Positions 43,643-53,039 of a stretch of DNA of 64,000 nt are shown here, piece by piece. This DNA comes from Pseudomonadaceae bacterium. Its GTDB lineage: Bacteria; Pseudomonadota; Gammaproteobacteria; Pseudomonadales; Pseudomonadaceae. The DNA lies in NCBI GenBank assembly GCA_900766265.1, contig CAAFUS010000013.1, forward strand, positions 434,001 through 498,000, written 5' to 3'. The number at the start of each line of letters is the position of its first letter. Position 1 is the first letter of the stretch. Below the pieces are notes generated by a model that was not told the origin of the DNA, did no database searches, and saw only the letters and a program-made list of their open reading frames with translations. Both the position numbers and the translations under genes were made by a program.

Positions 43643-45253
43643 ATGACCAGTTTGTCCGCTGACGAGTCCTATCTGAGCCATTACGGCTTCAGTCACGATC
43701 CCTTCGCCGCTCGCGTGCCGGGCTTCAAGTTCTTCCCTGCCCAGCGCAAGCCGGTGTTGGGCCAGCTGCATCATCTCGCTCGCTACAGCCAGCTGTTGCT
43801 GGCGGTGACAGGGCCGGCCGGCAGTGGCAAGACGCTGTTGCGGCAGGCACTGGTCGCCAGTACCAACAAGCAGACGGTACAGAGTGTGGTAGTGGCCCTG
43901 CAGGACGCTACCGGACCTGGCGAACTGCTGCCGCAGATCGCCCAGGGGTTGGGCGTCAAACGCCCGGACTTCGACGGCATCATGGCGCAGGTCATCCAGC
44001 TGGCCTTGACCGGTCAGGAGGTCTACCTGCTGTTCGATGACGCGGAGCTGCTCAGCGACGATGCCGTAGAGCTTCTGCTGCGGCTGGCGGCGGGTAGCCC
44101 CGAGGGGCGTCCGCATGTGTTCCTGTTCGGCAAGGCCACACTGGTCGCTCGGCTTGAGGTGCTGGCTGATGGCGAGGAGCGTTATCACGCCATCGAGTTG
44201 CAGCCGTACGACGAAGACGAGACGCGTGATTACCTCGCGGCTCGCCTGGAGGGTGCCGATAGCAGTCTTGAGGTGCTGAGCGAGCAGCAGGTCGAGGGTA
44301 TCCATGCCGAATCCGGAGGCTGGCCGGGGAAGATCAACCAGGTGGCGCGCGAGGTGCTGATCGAAGCGATGCGCTCATCGCGCAAGGGGGGCGCCAAAGG
44401 CGCCGGTTTCGCTCTGCCGAAAAAGCATCTTCTCGCGGCAGCAGCTGTGCTGCTGGCGGTTGTCGCTCTTGCGCTGGTGTTCCGAGGCGGTGGAGACGAG
44501 AGCGGGCCGCCCGAGCTGGCGGGGGACGAAGCCGGGCAGTCGCGTGGAACTGCTATCGAATTTGCGGGAAACAATCAGCCGGTGCCATTGCCGCTCGGCA
44601 GTGATCCGCAGCCGGTGATGCGTGAGCCGCTGGCCGCCGCTTCGGGCAGTGAAGAGGAGGATTACGCAGGCAGTCTCGATGAGCCTCAGTCTCAGCCTCA
44701 GCTCGATTCGCCTGTGCCTGTCGTGCCTGCCCTGCCGCGGCCGGCCGAGGCTCCGCATCAAGCCGTCAATGAGACGCCTTCGGTGCCTGCGGTTGCACCC
44801 TCGGTACCAGCACCAGCACCAGCACCAGCACCAGCACCAGCACCAGCACTTACCCCTCAGGCTCCGGCGCAAGCGGAGGTTCCCAGGCGGCCGGCGGCTG
44901 CGGCGTCGCCCGCGCCCGTCACAACCCCGGCGCCAGCCCAGACCGCGACCTCTGCGGCTGTAGGCGGATCGGCCAGCTGGTATGCCAGTCAGCCTGGATC
45001 GAATTACCTGCTCCAGGTGCTCGGGACGCGTTCGGAGAAGAGCGCGCAGGCCGTCGTGCAGGAGCACGGCAGTGGCTATCGTTACTTCACCAAGCAGCAT
45101 GAAGGACGGCCGCTTTATGTCGTGACCTATGGCAGCTTCGCCAATCGCGCGGCAGCCCAGAGCGCCATCGGTGCTCTGCCTTCGGCGCTGCAGGCAGGCA
45201 AGCCCTGGCCGCGCACCTTCAGCAGCGTGCAGCAGGAAATACAGGCGCGCTGA
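43643..45253 (+). CDS. DamX-like AAA ATPase / SPOR-domain membrane protein
   Basis: A 536-residue protein joining an AAA ATPase domain (Walker A GPAGSGKT at 57-64, LLFDDAELL as Walker B) to a membrane span (about 262-282), a long Pro/Ala-rich periplasmic linker, and a C-terminal SPOR domain (about 450-525). The N-terminal YGFSHDPF motif is typical of ExeA-type ATPases. This layout and its place after aroKB match DamX-type cell-division proteins. SPOR binding to septal peptidoglycan is known for the family; the ATPase role is unclear. The linker contains an in-frame hexamer repeat. Confidence 0.88.
   Translation: MTSLSADESYLSHYGFSHDPFAARVPGFKFFPAQRKPVLGQLHHLARYSQLLLAVTGPAGSGKTLLRQALVASTNKQTVQSVVVALQDATGPGELLPQIAQGLGVKRPDFDGIMAQVIQLALTGQEVYLLFDDAELLSDDAVELLLRLAAGSPEGRPHVFLFGKATLVARLEVLADGEERYHAIELQPYDEDETRDYLAARLEGADSSLEVLSEQQVEGIHAESGGWPGKINQVAREVLIEAMRSSRKGGAKGAGFALPKKHLLAAAAVLLAVVALALVFRGGGDESGPPELAGDEAGQSRGTAIEFAGNNQPVPLPLGSDPQPVMREPLAAASGSEEEDYAGSLDEPQSQPQLDSPVPVVPALPRPAEAPHQAVNETPSVPAVAPSVPAPAPAPAPAPAPALTPQAPAQAEVPRRPAAAASPAPVTTPAPAQTATSAAVGGSASWYASQPGSNYLLQVLGTRSEKSAQAVVQEHGSGYRYFTKQHEGRPLYVVTYGSFANRAAAQSAIGALPSALQAGKPWPRTFSSVQQEIQAR
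44806..44847 (+). repeat. Seven tandem ACCAGC hexamers in the damX-like gene
   Basis: Seven exact copies of the hexamer encode a Pro-Ala repeat in the periplasmic linker. Each unit is two codons, so gain or loss by slippage would change linker length without shifting the frame. Confidence 0.95.
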
Positions 45254-45312
45254 TCCCTTCCGGGTTGTACCGGCCGTCTTGCAGGCGGCTGGACAGCCCG
45301 TCCCGAAAAGAT

Positions 45313-45384
45313 TTGTTTTATCTCGGGTCCGCTATGTAAACTGCTCACCCTTTTGCCCGCGCAAAAGGCAAGGCTTTGCCTTGC
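45313..45384 (+). promoter_or_regulatory. gltB leader: weak promoter and two mutually exclusive hairpins
   Basis: A possible promoter (TTGTTT, 16 bases, TGTAAA) is followed by hairpin A, CCTTTTGC / GCAAAAGG with a 4-base loop (45349-45368). Hairpin B, AAGGCAA / TTGCCTT with loop GGCT (45365-45382), shares bases with the 3' arm of A, so only one can form. A further register GCAAGGC / GCCTTGC (45368-45384) is also possible. The gltB start is about 50 bases downstream. Confidence 0.4.
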
Positions 45385-45432
45385 TTCGCCGGTAAGGGGT
45401 TGATTGCAAAAGAATTAGCTGGTGGAGTGCCT

Positions 45433-48400
45433 ATGAGAGCAGGTCTGTTTCGTCCTGAAGAATTCAGGGATAACTGCGGCTTCGGTCTGATTGCCCACAT
45501 GCAGGGTGATGCCAGCCATCACTTGTTGCAGACCGCTATCCAATCGCTGACCTGCATGACCCACCGAGGCGGGATCAATGCCGACGGCAAGACCGGTGAC
45601 GGTTGCGGCCTGCTGATGCAGAAGCCCGACGCCTTCCTGCGTGCAATGGCGCGGGAGCAGTTCGGCACCGAGCTGTCCGACAACTACGCCGTCGGCATGA
45701 TCTTCCTGAGCCAGGACGCCGCCAAGGCGCAGGCGGCACGTGAGCGCCTCAATCAGGAAATCGCCGAGCAGGGCCTGACCCTGGTGGGGTGGCGTGAAGT
45801 CCCGGTCGACACCAGCGTGCTCGGCAAGCTCGCCCTCGATCGCCTGCCGCGTATCGAGCAAGTCTATGTCAGTGGCGAAGGGCTGTCGGAGAAAGACTTC
45901 GCAATCAAGCTGTTCTTTGTTCGCCGCCGTGCCGAAGTGGCGCTCAAGGCCGACGAAGAATTCTATGTCTGCAGCCTTTCGGACAAGGACATCGTCTACA
46001 AGGGCCTGATGATGCCCGCGGACCTCGCGCAGTTCTATCCCGACCTGGGCGACGAGCGCCTGGCGACTGCGATCTGCGTCTTCCATCAGCGTTTCTCCAC
46101 CAATACCCTGCCGAAATGGCCACTTGCCCAGCCGTTCCGCTTCCTCGCTCACAACGGCGAGATCAACACCATCACCGGTAACCGCAACTGGGCCCAGGCG
46201 CGCCGTACCAAGTTCGCCAATGAGCAGTTGCCGGGGCTCGAAGCCCTCGATCCGCTGGTCAACCGCACCGGTTCCGACTCATCCAGCATGGACAACATGC
46301 TCGAGTTGTTGGTCACCGGCGGAATGGATCTGTTCCGAGGCCTGCGCATGATCATTCCGCCGGCCTGGCAGAACGTCGAGACGATGGATCCGGATCTGCG
46401 TGCCTTCTACGAATACAACTCCATGCACATGGAGCCCTGGGACGGTCCGGCCGGCGTGGTCCTGACCGATGGCCGCCACGCGGTCTGCCTGCTCGACCGC
46501 AACGGCCTGCGTCCGGCGCGTTGGGTCACCACGACCAACGGCTACATCACTCTGGCCTCGGAAGTCGGTGTGTGGGATTACCAGCCCGAGGACGTCATCG
46601 CCAAAGGGCGGGTAGGTCCCGGTCAGATCCTGGCCGTCGATACCCATACCGGTCAGGTCCTGCATACCAGCGACATCGACAATCGCCTCAAGAGCCAGCA
46701 CCCCTACAAGAAGTGGCTGCGGCAGAACGCCCTGCGCATCCAGGCCACGCTGGAGGACAAGGACCACGGTTCGCCGTTCTACGAGGCCGATCAGCTCAAG
46801 CAGTACATGAAGATGTTCCAGGTGACGTTCGAAGAGCGTGACCAGGTGCTGCGCCCGCTGGCCGAACAGGGCCAGGAAGCGGTCGGCTCGATGGGCGACG
46901 ACACGCCGATGGCGGTGCTCTCGCGTCGCATCCGCTCGCCGTACGATTATTTCCGCCAGCAGTTCGCCCAGGTGACCAACCCGCCGATCGACCCGCTGCG
47001 CGAGTCTATCGTGATGTCCCTTGAGACCTGCCTCGGTGCCGAGCGCAACGTCTTCGAAGAGACCGCCGACCACGCCAACCGGGCGATTCTCACCAGCCCG
47101 GTGATCTCGCCGGCCAAATGGCGCACCATCATGACCCTGGAGCGCCCCGGGTTCGATAGGCAGGTCATCGACCTGAACTACGACGAGGCGATGGGCCTCG
47201 AAGCGGCGGTGCGCAACATCGCCGACCAGGCCGAGGAGGCCGTGCGCGCCGGCAAGGTGCTGTTGGTGCTAAGCGACCGGGCGATCGCCCCTGGGCGCCT
47301 TCCGGTCCACGCCTCGCTGGCCGTCGGTGCGGTGCACCACCGTCTGACCGAGAAGGGCTTGCGGTGCGACTGCAACATCCTGGTCGAGACCGCAACAGCA
47401 CGCGATCCGCATCACTTCGCGGTGCTGATCGGCTTCGGCGCAACGGCTGTCTACCCGTTCCTCGCTTACGAGGTGCTGGGCGACCTGATCCGCACCGGCG
47501 AAGTCCTGGGCGACCTCTACGAAGTGTTCAAGCACTACCGCAAGGGTATTTCCAAGGGCCTGCTGAAGATCCTCTCGAAGATGGGTATCTCCACCGTCGC
47601 GTCCTATCGCGGTGCCCAGCTGTTCGAAGCCGTGGGGCTGTCGGATGAAGTCGTCGAAATGTCGTTCCGCGGCGTCGCCAGCCGAATCAAGGGCGCGCGT
47701 TTCGTCGATCTGGAAGCCGAGCAGAAGCTGCTGGCCGCCGAGGCCTGGAACAACCGTCGGCCGATCCAGCAGGGCGGCCTGCTCAAGTTCGTTTATGGCA
47801 GCGAATACCACGCCTACAACCCGGACGTGGTCAGCGCGCTGCAGGTCGCCGTCCAGCAGGGCGATTACAACCGCTTCAAGGAATACACCGCGCTGGTCGA
47901 CCAGCGTCCGGTATCGATGATCCGCGACCTGCTCAAGGTCAAGGTCGCCGACCAGCCGCTGGCGCTCGAAGAAGTCGAGCCGCTGGAGTCGATCCTCAAG
48001 CGCTTCGACTCAGCCGGTATCTCCCTGGGCGCCTTGTCGCCGGACGCCCACGAGGCGATTGCCGCGGCGATGAATCGTATCGGCGCGCGCTCCAACTCCG
48101 GTGAGGGCGGCGAGGACCCGGCGCGTTACGGCACCGAGCGCAGCTCCAAGATCAAGCAAGTGGCGACCGGCCGCTTCGGCGTCACGCCCGAGTACCTGGT
48201 CAACGCCGAAGTGCTTCAGATCAAGGTCGCCCAGGGCGCAAAGCCCGGCGAAGGGGGGCAGCTGCCCGGTGGCAAGGTCAACGGCCTGATTGCGCGGCTG
48301 CGCTACGCGGTCCCGGGCGTGACCCTGATTTCGCCGCCGCCGCACCACGACATCTACTCGATCGAAGACCTGGCACAGCTGATCTTCGACCTCAAGCAGG

Positions 48401-49881
48401 TCAATCCGCAGGCGCTGGTTTCGGTCAAGCTCGTGGCAGAGCCGGGCGTCGGCACCATCGCGGCCGGCGTGGCCAAGGCCTATGCCGACCTGATCACCAT
48501 CTCCGGCTACGACGGCGGTACCGGCGCCTCGCCGCTCACCTCGATCCGCTATGCCGGTTCGCCCTGGGAGCTTGGCCTGGCCGAGACGCACCAGACGCTG
48601 CGCGGCAACGACCTGCGCGGCAAGGTGCGGGTGCAGACGGACGGCGGCCTGAAAACCGGCCTTGACGTGATCAAGGCGTCGATCCTCGGCGCGGAGAGCT
48701 TCGGCTTCGGCACGGCTCCGATGATCGCGCTGGGCTGTAAGTACCTGCGTATCTGCCACCTGAACAACTGCGCCACGGGGGTCGCGACGCAGAACGACAA
48801 GCTGCGCAAGGACCACTTCATAGGCACGGTGGACATGGTGGTCAATTTCTTCACCTTCGTTGCCGAGGAAACCCGTGAATGGCTGGCGCGCCTGGGTGTG
48901 CGTAGCCTTGCCGAGCTGATCGGACGTACCGATCTGCTGGAAGTGCTGCCGGGTGAAACCGACAAGCAGGCGCACCTGGACCTGACGCCGCTGCTGGGTA
49001 GCGACCACATCCCGGCCGACAAGCCGCAGTTCTGCGAAGTGGAGAAGAACCCGCCGTTCGACCAGGGGCTGCTCGCCGAGGAAATGGTCAGACTGGCCAA
49101 GCCGGCCATCGACGGCAAGACCGGTGGCGAGTTCGAGCTGGACGTGTGCAACTGCGACCGCTCGATCGGTGCGCGGGTGTCCGGCGAGATCGCCCGCATC
49201 CATGGCAACCAGGGCATGGCCGATGCACCGCTCACCTTCCGTTTCAAGGGCACCGCAGGGCAGAGCTTCGGCGTCTGGAACGCCGGGGGCCTGAACCTCT
49301 ACCTCGAAGGCGACGCCAACGATTACGTCGGCAAGGGCATGACCGGCGGGAAGCTGGTAGTCACCCCGCCGAAAGGCGCGGCCTACGCCTCGCAGGACTC
49401 GGCGATCATCGGTAACACCTGTCTTTATGGCGCCACTGGCGGCAAGCTGTTCGCTGCGGGCACTGCGGGCGAGCGTTTCGCCGTGCGCAACTCCGGCGCC
49501 CATGCGGTCGTCGAGGGCACGGGTGATCACTGCTGCGAATACATGACCGGCGGTTTCGTCTGCGTACTGGGCAAGACCGGGCACAACTTCGGCTCCGGCA
49601 TGACCGGCGGCTTCGCCTATGTCCTGGACATGGACAACAGCTTCGTCGATCGGCTGAACACCGAACTGGTGGCCATTCAGCGGATCACCGGCGAGGCCAT
49701 GGAAGCCTATCGTAGCCACCTGCAGGACGTCCTGCGCGAGTACGTCGCCGAAACGGCCAGCGAGTGGGGTGCAGAGCTGCTGGAGAACCTCGACGACTAC
49801 CTGCGGCGCTTCTGGCTGGTCAAGCCGAAGGCGGCCAGTCTGGCGACCCTGCTGTCCACGACCCGGGCCAACCCGCAATAA
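45433..49881 (+). CDS. gltB: Glutamate synthase (NADPH) large subunit
   Basis: Makes two glutamates from glutamine and 2-oxoglutarate with the small subunit GltD. The 1482-residue precursor has a 14-residue propeptide before the catalytic Cys15 (NCGFGLIAHMQG) of the glutaminase domain. A central domain follows, then the FMN-binding synthase domain with 3Fe-4S cysteines Cys1102, Cys1108 and Cys1113. A C-terminal beta-helix is rich in GG motifs. The ATG at 45433 is preceded by GGAG, and the frame upstream of it is leader sequence. gltD lies 105 bases downstream. Confidence 0.97.
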   Translation: MRAGLFRPEEFRDNCGFGLIAHMQGDASHHLLQTAIQSLTCMTHRGGINADGKTGDGCGLLMQKPDAFLRAMAREQFGTELSDNYAVGMIFLSQDAAKAQAARERLNQEIAEQGLTLVGWREVPVDTSVLGKLALDRLPRIEQVYVSGEGLSEKDFAIKLFFVRRRAEVALKADEEFYVCSLSDKDIVYKGLMMPADLAQFYPDLGDERLATAICVFHQRFSTNTLPKWPLAQPFRFLAHNGEINTITGNRNWAQARRTKFANEQLPGLEALDPLVNRTGSDSSSMDNMLELLVTGGMDLFRGLRMIIPPAWQNVETMDPDLRAFYEYNSMHMEPWDGPAGVVLTDGRHAVCLLDRNGLRPARWVTTTNGYITLASEVGVWDYQPEDVIAKGRVGPGQILAVDTHTGQVLHTSDIDNRLKSQHPYKKWLRQNALRIQATLEDKDHGSPFYEADQLKQYMKMFQVTFEERDQVLRPLAEQGQEAVGSMGDDTPMAVLSRRIRSPYDYFRQQFAQVTNPPIDPLRESIVMSLETCLGAERNVFEETADHANRAILTSPVISPAKWRTIMTLERPGFDRQVIDLNYDEAMGLEAAVRNIADQAEEAVRAGKVLLVLSDRAIAPGRLPVHASLAVGAVHHRLTEKGLRCDCNILVETATARDPHHFAVLIGFGATAVYPFLAYEVLGDLIRTGEVLGDLYEVFKHYRKGISKGLLKILSKMGISTVASYRGAQLFEAVGLSDEVVEMSFRGVASRIKGARFVDLEAEQKLLAAEAWNNRRPIQQGGLLKFVYGSEYHAYNPDVVSALQVAVQQGDYNRFKEYTALVDQRPVSMIRDLLKVKVADQPLALEEVEPLESILKRFDSAGISLGALSPDAHEAIAAAMNRIGARSNSGEGGEDPARYGTERSSKIKQVATGRFGVTPEYLVNAEVLQIKVAQGAKPGEGGQLPGGKVNGLIARLRYAVPGVTLISPPPHHDIYSIEDLAQLIFDLKQVNPQALVSVKLVAEPGVGTIAAGVAKAYADLITISGYDGGTGASPLTSIRYAGSPWELGLAETHQTLRGNDLRGKVRVQTDGGLKTGLDVIKASILGAESFGFGTAPMIALGCKYLRICHLNNCATGVATQNDKLRKDHFIGTVDMVVNFFTFVAEETREWLARLGVRSLAELIGRTDLLEVLPGETDKQAHLDLTPLLGSDHIPADKPQFCEVEKNPPFDQGLLAEEMVRLAKPAIDGKTGGEFELDVCNCDRSIGARVSGEIARIHGNQGMADAPLTFRFKGTAGQSFGVWNAGGLNLYLEGDANDYVGKGMTGGKLVVTPPKGAAYASQDSAIIGNTCLYGATGGKLFAAGTAGERFAVRNSGAHAVVEGTGDHCCEYMTGGFVCVLGKTGHNFGSGMTGGFAYVLDMDNSFVDRLNTELVAIQRITGEAMEAYRSHLQDVLREYVAETASEWGAELLENLDDYLRRFWLVKPKAASLATLLSTTRANPQ

Positions 49882-49900
49882 CAAGCAGCTTCAAGCGGCT

Positions 49901-49921
49901 CGCCCGAGACTGTCTCGGGCG
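49901..49921 (+). other. Hairpin between gltB and gltD
   Basis: CGCCCGAGA / TCTCGGGCG, a 9-bp perfect stem with a 3-base loop, 20 bases after the gltB stop and 65 bases before gltD. No T tract follows. It may be an mRNA stability or processing element, or a partial terminator setting the gltB:gltD ratio. Confidence 0.5.
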
Positions 49922-49986
49922 TCTGCTTACCGTGATTGTCTTGCAGCGTGCAGCTGATGCCGCCGCTGCTGTGAAGAGGTTTTGAA

Positions 49987-51405
49987 ATGACTGAACGTCT
50001 GAACAACGACTTCCAGTTCATCGAGGTCGGCCGCAAGGACCCCAAGAAGAAGCTGCTGCGTCAGCGCAAGAAAGAGTTCGTCGAGATCTACGAGCCCTTC
50101 AAGCCGGCTCAGGCGTCTGACCAGGCGCACCGTTGCCTGGGGTGCGGCAACCCCTATTGCGAGTGGAAGTGCCCGGTGCATAACTACATCCCGAACTGGC
50201 TCAAGCTGGTGTCGGAGGGCAACATCCTGGCGGCGGCCGAGCTGGCCCACCAGACCAACACCCTGCCGGAAGTCTGCGGCCGCGTGTGTCCGCAGGACCG
50301 CCTCTGCGAAGGTGCCTGCACGTTGAACGACGGCTTCGGCGCGGTGACCATCGGCTCGGTCGAGAAGTACATCGCCGACACCGCCTTCGCCATGGGCTGG
50401 CGGCCGGATATGTCCAAGGTCAAGCCGACCGGCAAGAAGGTGGCGATCATCGGCGCGGGGCCAGCCGGCCTCGGTTGCGCCGACATTCTGGTACGCAACG
50501 GCGTGACCCCGGTGGTGTTCGATCGCAACCCCGAGATTGGCGGCCTGCTGACCTTCGGCATCCCGGAGTTCAAGCTGGAAAAGAACGTCATGAGCCGTCG
50601 CCGCGAGGTTTTCACCGGCATGGGCATCGAGTTTCGGCTCAACACCGAGGTCGGCAAGGACGTCAGCGTCGACGACCTGTTGGCCGAATACGATGCGGTG
50701 TTCATGGGCATGGGTACCTACACCTACATGAAGGGCGGCTTCCCGGGCGAAGACCTTCCGGGCGTCTACGACGCGCTGGACTTCTTGATCGCCAACGTCA
50801 ACCGCAACCTGGGCTTCGAGAAGACGCCGGAAGACTTCATCGACATGAAGGGCAAGAAGGTGGTCGTCCTCGGCGGCGGCGACACGGCGATGGACTGCAA
50901 CCGCACTTCCATCCGCCAGGGCGCCAAGAGCGTTACCTGCGCCTACCGGCGTGACGCGGCCAACATGCCGGGCTCGCGCAAGGAAGTGAAGAACGCCAAG
51001 GAGGAGGGGGTCAAGTTCCTCTTCAACCGTCAACCGATCGCCATCGTCGGCGAGGACAAGGTGGAAGGCGTCAAGGTGGTCGAGACGCGCCTGGGCGAAC
51101 CCGATGCCCGTGGCCGTCGCAGCCCCAAGCCGATCCCCGGTTCCGAGGAAATCCTGCCGGCCGATGCGGTGGTCATCGCCTTCGGTTTCCGTCCGAGCCC
51201 GGCCCCGTGGTTCGAGCAGCTGGGTATCCAGATGGACAATCAGGGACGCGTCGTGGCCCCGGAAATGGGTGAGTTCAAGCACCAGACCAGCAACCCGAAG
51301 ATCTTTGCCGGCGGCGACATGGTGCGCGGCTCGGATCTGGTGGTCACCGCGATCTTCGAAGGCCGGCAGGCCGCCGAAGGGATCCTGGACTACCTGGGCG
51401 TCTGA
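49987..51405 (+). CDS. gltD: Glutamate synthase small subunit
   Basis: Flavoprotein that oxidises NADPH and passes electrons through iron-sulfur clusters to GltB. The 472-residue protein has two N-terminal cysteine groups for 4Fe-4S clusters (Cys50, 53, 58, 62 and Cys97, 101, 107, 111). The FAD-binding GAGPAGLGCAD and the NADPH-binding GGGDTAMDCNR follow. A strong terminator lies 60 bases after the stop. Confidence 0.97.
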   Translation: MTERLNNDFQFIEVGRKDPKKKLLRQRKKEFVEIYEPFKPAQASDQAHRCLGCGNPYCEWKCPVHNYIPNWLKLVSEGNILAAAELAHQTNTLPEVCGRVCPQDRLCEGACTLNDGFGAVTIGSVEKYIADTAFAMGWRPDMSKVKPTGKKVAIIGAGPAGLGCADILVRNGVTPVVFDRNPEIGGLLTFGIPEFKLEKNVMSRRREVFTGMGIEFRLNTEVGKDVSVDDLLAEYDAVFMGMGTYTYMKGGFPGEDLPGVYDALDFLIANVNRNLGFEKTPEDFIDMKGKKVVVLGGGDTAMDCNRTSIRQGAKSVTCAYRRDAANMPGSRKEVKNAKEEGVKFLFNRQPIAIVGEDKVEGVKVVETRLGEPDARGRRSPKPIPGSEEILPADAVVIAFGFRPSPAPWFEQLGIQMDNQGRVVAPEMGEFKHQTSNPKIFAGGDMVRGSDLVVTAIFEGRQAAEGILDYLGV

Positions 51406-51464
51406 TCGAGGCATGAGCCCGGACGGCGAAGGTCGGCGGGCTGACCTGAATCAAGGCGATAGAT

Positions 51465-51492
51465 AAAAGGCACGGCACCCGCCGTGCCTTTT
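51465..51492 (+). terminator. Intrinsic terminator after gltD
   Basis: AAAAGGCACGGC / GCCGTGCCTTTT, a 12-bp stem with a 4-base loop followed by T-rich sequence. It separates gltBD from hemE. Confidence 0.9.
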
Positions 51493-51541
51493 GTTTTGTG
51501 CTTTGCGACAATGCGCGGCACTTTTTCTGCTGGAACCCGCC

Positions 51542-52609
51542 ATGACCTCCGCCCTGAAGAACGACCGTTTTCTGCGCGCCCTGCTCAAGCAGCCTGTCGA
51601 TGTCACTCCCGTGTGGATGATGCGCCAGGCTGGCCGCTATCTGCCCGAATACCGGGCCAGCCGGGCGCGCGCCGGGGACTTCATGGGGCTGTGCATGAAT
51701 CCGGAGATGGCCTGCGAGGTCACTCTCCAGCCTCTGGATCGCTATCCGCTGGATGCGGCAATTCTCTTCTCCGACATTCTGACCGTGCCGGACGCCATGG
51801 GCCTGGGCCTGTACTTCGAAACCGGAGAAGGGCCGCGTTTCAGGAAGACCGTCGAGTCGGCCGCCGACATCGAGGCGCTGCCGGTGCCCGATCCGGACAG
51901 GGATCTGGGCTACGTGATGGACGCGGTGCGTACCATCCGCCGCGAGCTCAACGGCCGGGTCCCGCTGATCGGCTTCTCCGGCAGCCCCTGGACGCTCGCC
52001 ACCTATATGGTCGAAGGCGGCTCGTCGAAGGACTTCCGCAAGTCCAAGGCCATGCTCTACGACAATCCGCAGGCCATGCACGCGCTGCTCGACAAGCTGG
52101 CCCAGTCGGTAACGGCCTACCTGAACGGTCAGATCAAGGCCGGGGCCCAGGCGGTGCAGATCTTCGATACCTGGGGTGGGAACCTGTCCTCGGCGGCTTA
52201 TCTGGAGTTTTGCCTGGCCTACATGCGCAAGATCGTCGCCGGATTGATCCGCGAGCATGACGGACGCAAGGTGCCGGTGATCCTCTTTACCAAGAACGGC
52301 GGCCTGTGGCTCGAGGACATTGCCGACGTCGGTGCCGACGCGCTTGGCCTGGATTGGACTTGCGACATCGGACAGGCCCGTCGGCGGGTGGGTGAGCGCG
52401 TTGCGCTACAGGGCAACATGGACCCGACCGTGCTCTACGCCAAGCCGTCGGCCATTCGTGATGAGGTGGCGCGTATCCTCGCTTCGTACGGCCAGGGGAG
52501 CGGGCATGTGTTCAACCTTGGGCACGGCATCACGCCGGAGGTCAATCCGGCCCATGCCGGGGCCTTCATCGAGGCGGTGCACGAGCTGTCCGCGCAATAC
52601 CATCAGTGA
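51542..52609 (+). CDS. hemE: Uroporphyrinogen decarboxylase HemE
   Basis: Converts uroporphyrinogen III to coproporphyrinogen III in heme synthesis. The 355-residue protein shows the signature PVWMMRQAGRYLPEYR near residue 22, ILFSDILTVPDAMG, and the C-terminal FNLGHGITPEVNP. The ATG at 51542 has GGAA upstream; the longer frame starts inside the gltD terminator and is rejected. A hairpin terminator follows 5 bases after the stop. Confidence 0.97.
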   Translation: MTSALKNDRFLRALLKQPVDVTPVWMMRQAGRYLPEYRASRARAGDFMGLCMNPEMACEVTLQPLDRYPLDAAILFSDILTVPDAMGLGLYFETGEGPRFRKTVESAADIEALPVPDPDRDLGYVMDAVRTIRRELNGRVPLIGFSGSPWTLATYMVEGGSSKDFRKSKAMLYDNPQAMHALLDKLAQSVTAYLNGQIKAGAQAVQIFDTWGGNLSSAAYLEFCLAYMRKIVAGLIREHDGRKVPVILFTKNGGLWLEDIADVGADALGLDWTCDIGQARRRVGERVALQGNMDPTVLYAKPSAIRDEVARILASYGQGSGHVFNLGHGITPEVNPAHAGAFIEAVHELSAQYHQ

Positions 52610-52613
52610 CACG

Positions 52614-52635
52614 GAAGGCCGCTTACGCGGCCTTC
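52614..52635. terminator. Intrinsic terminator after hemE
   Basis: GAAGGCCGC / GCGGCCTTC with a TTAC loop, followed by TTCATTC. It lies between convergent hemE and the small minus-strand gene that begins the accessory region, and may serve both. Confidence 0.75.
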
Positions 52636-52640
52636 TTCAT

Positions 52641-52937
52641 TCAGGGCTGTTGATAATGGCCCGGGCTGGTGCCTTTCTCGTGCTCGTGGACCAAGCGGGT
52701 GACGCGGATGTCGCTGATGCCCAGAACCTCGGCCTGCTTCGTCAGCTCGGCCTCGTCCGCGCCGGGTTCGGGCATCGCCAGGTTGTTTTCCGCATCGGCG
52801 TTGTGCAGTTCGATCAGGTGACGGATCGCATCGGCCTGGGAAAAGCTGTCCTGCTCCGACTCGATGATTTGAACGCGCGGGTCGTTGCGAAAGATGTAGT
52901 TCACCTCGAACTTGTGCGACTTCGATAAACCGAACAT
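52641..52937 (-). CDS. Small conserved hypothetical protein
   Basis: A 98-residue acidic soluble protein with no signal peptide. The first half (KFEVNYIFRNDPRVQIIESEQDSFSQADAIRHLIELHNAD) and the second half (EAELTKQAEVLGISDIRVTRLVHEHEKG) look like a compact alpha/beta domain. I do not recognise a named family. A GAGGAG lies 6 bases before the ATG. It sits between hemE and the APE-type operon on the operon's strand, 102 bases downstream of the operon's last gene, so co-transcription is possible but not shown. Confidence 0.7.
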   Translation of the reverse strand: MFGLSKSHKFEVNYIFRNDPRVQIIESEQDSFSQADAIRHLIELHNADAENNLAMPEPGADEAELTKQAEVLGISDIRVTRLVHEHEKGTSPGHYQQP

Positions 52938-53039
52938 GGGCGCTCCTCGGCGGATGGATGATGTTCGGTTGACTCGCCCCCCAGCCTGTTCGTTCCGGCG
53001 CGCCGATCTCTGGGCTTCGGCGCGTCGCTGCCTGTGCCG

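Noticed and set aside
44806..44847. CRISPR-like or regulatory repeat array
   Set aside because: The repeats are contiguous hexamers without spacers, inside a coding frame, and encode a Pro-Ala linker.
48010..49884. A 624-codon open frame antisense to the C-terminal half of gltB
   Set aside because: Low-complexity Val/Gly/Arg/His-rich shadow with no start signal; gltB is unambiguous here.
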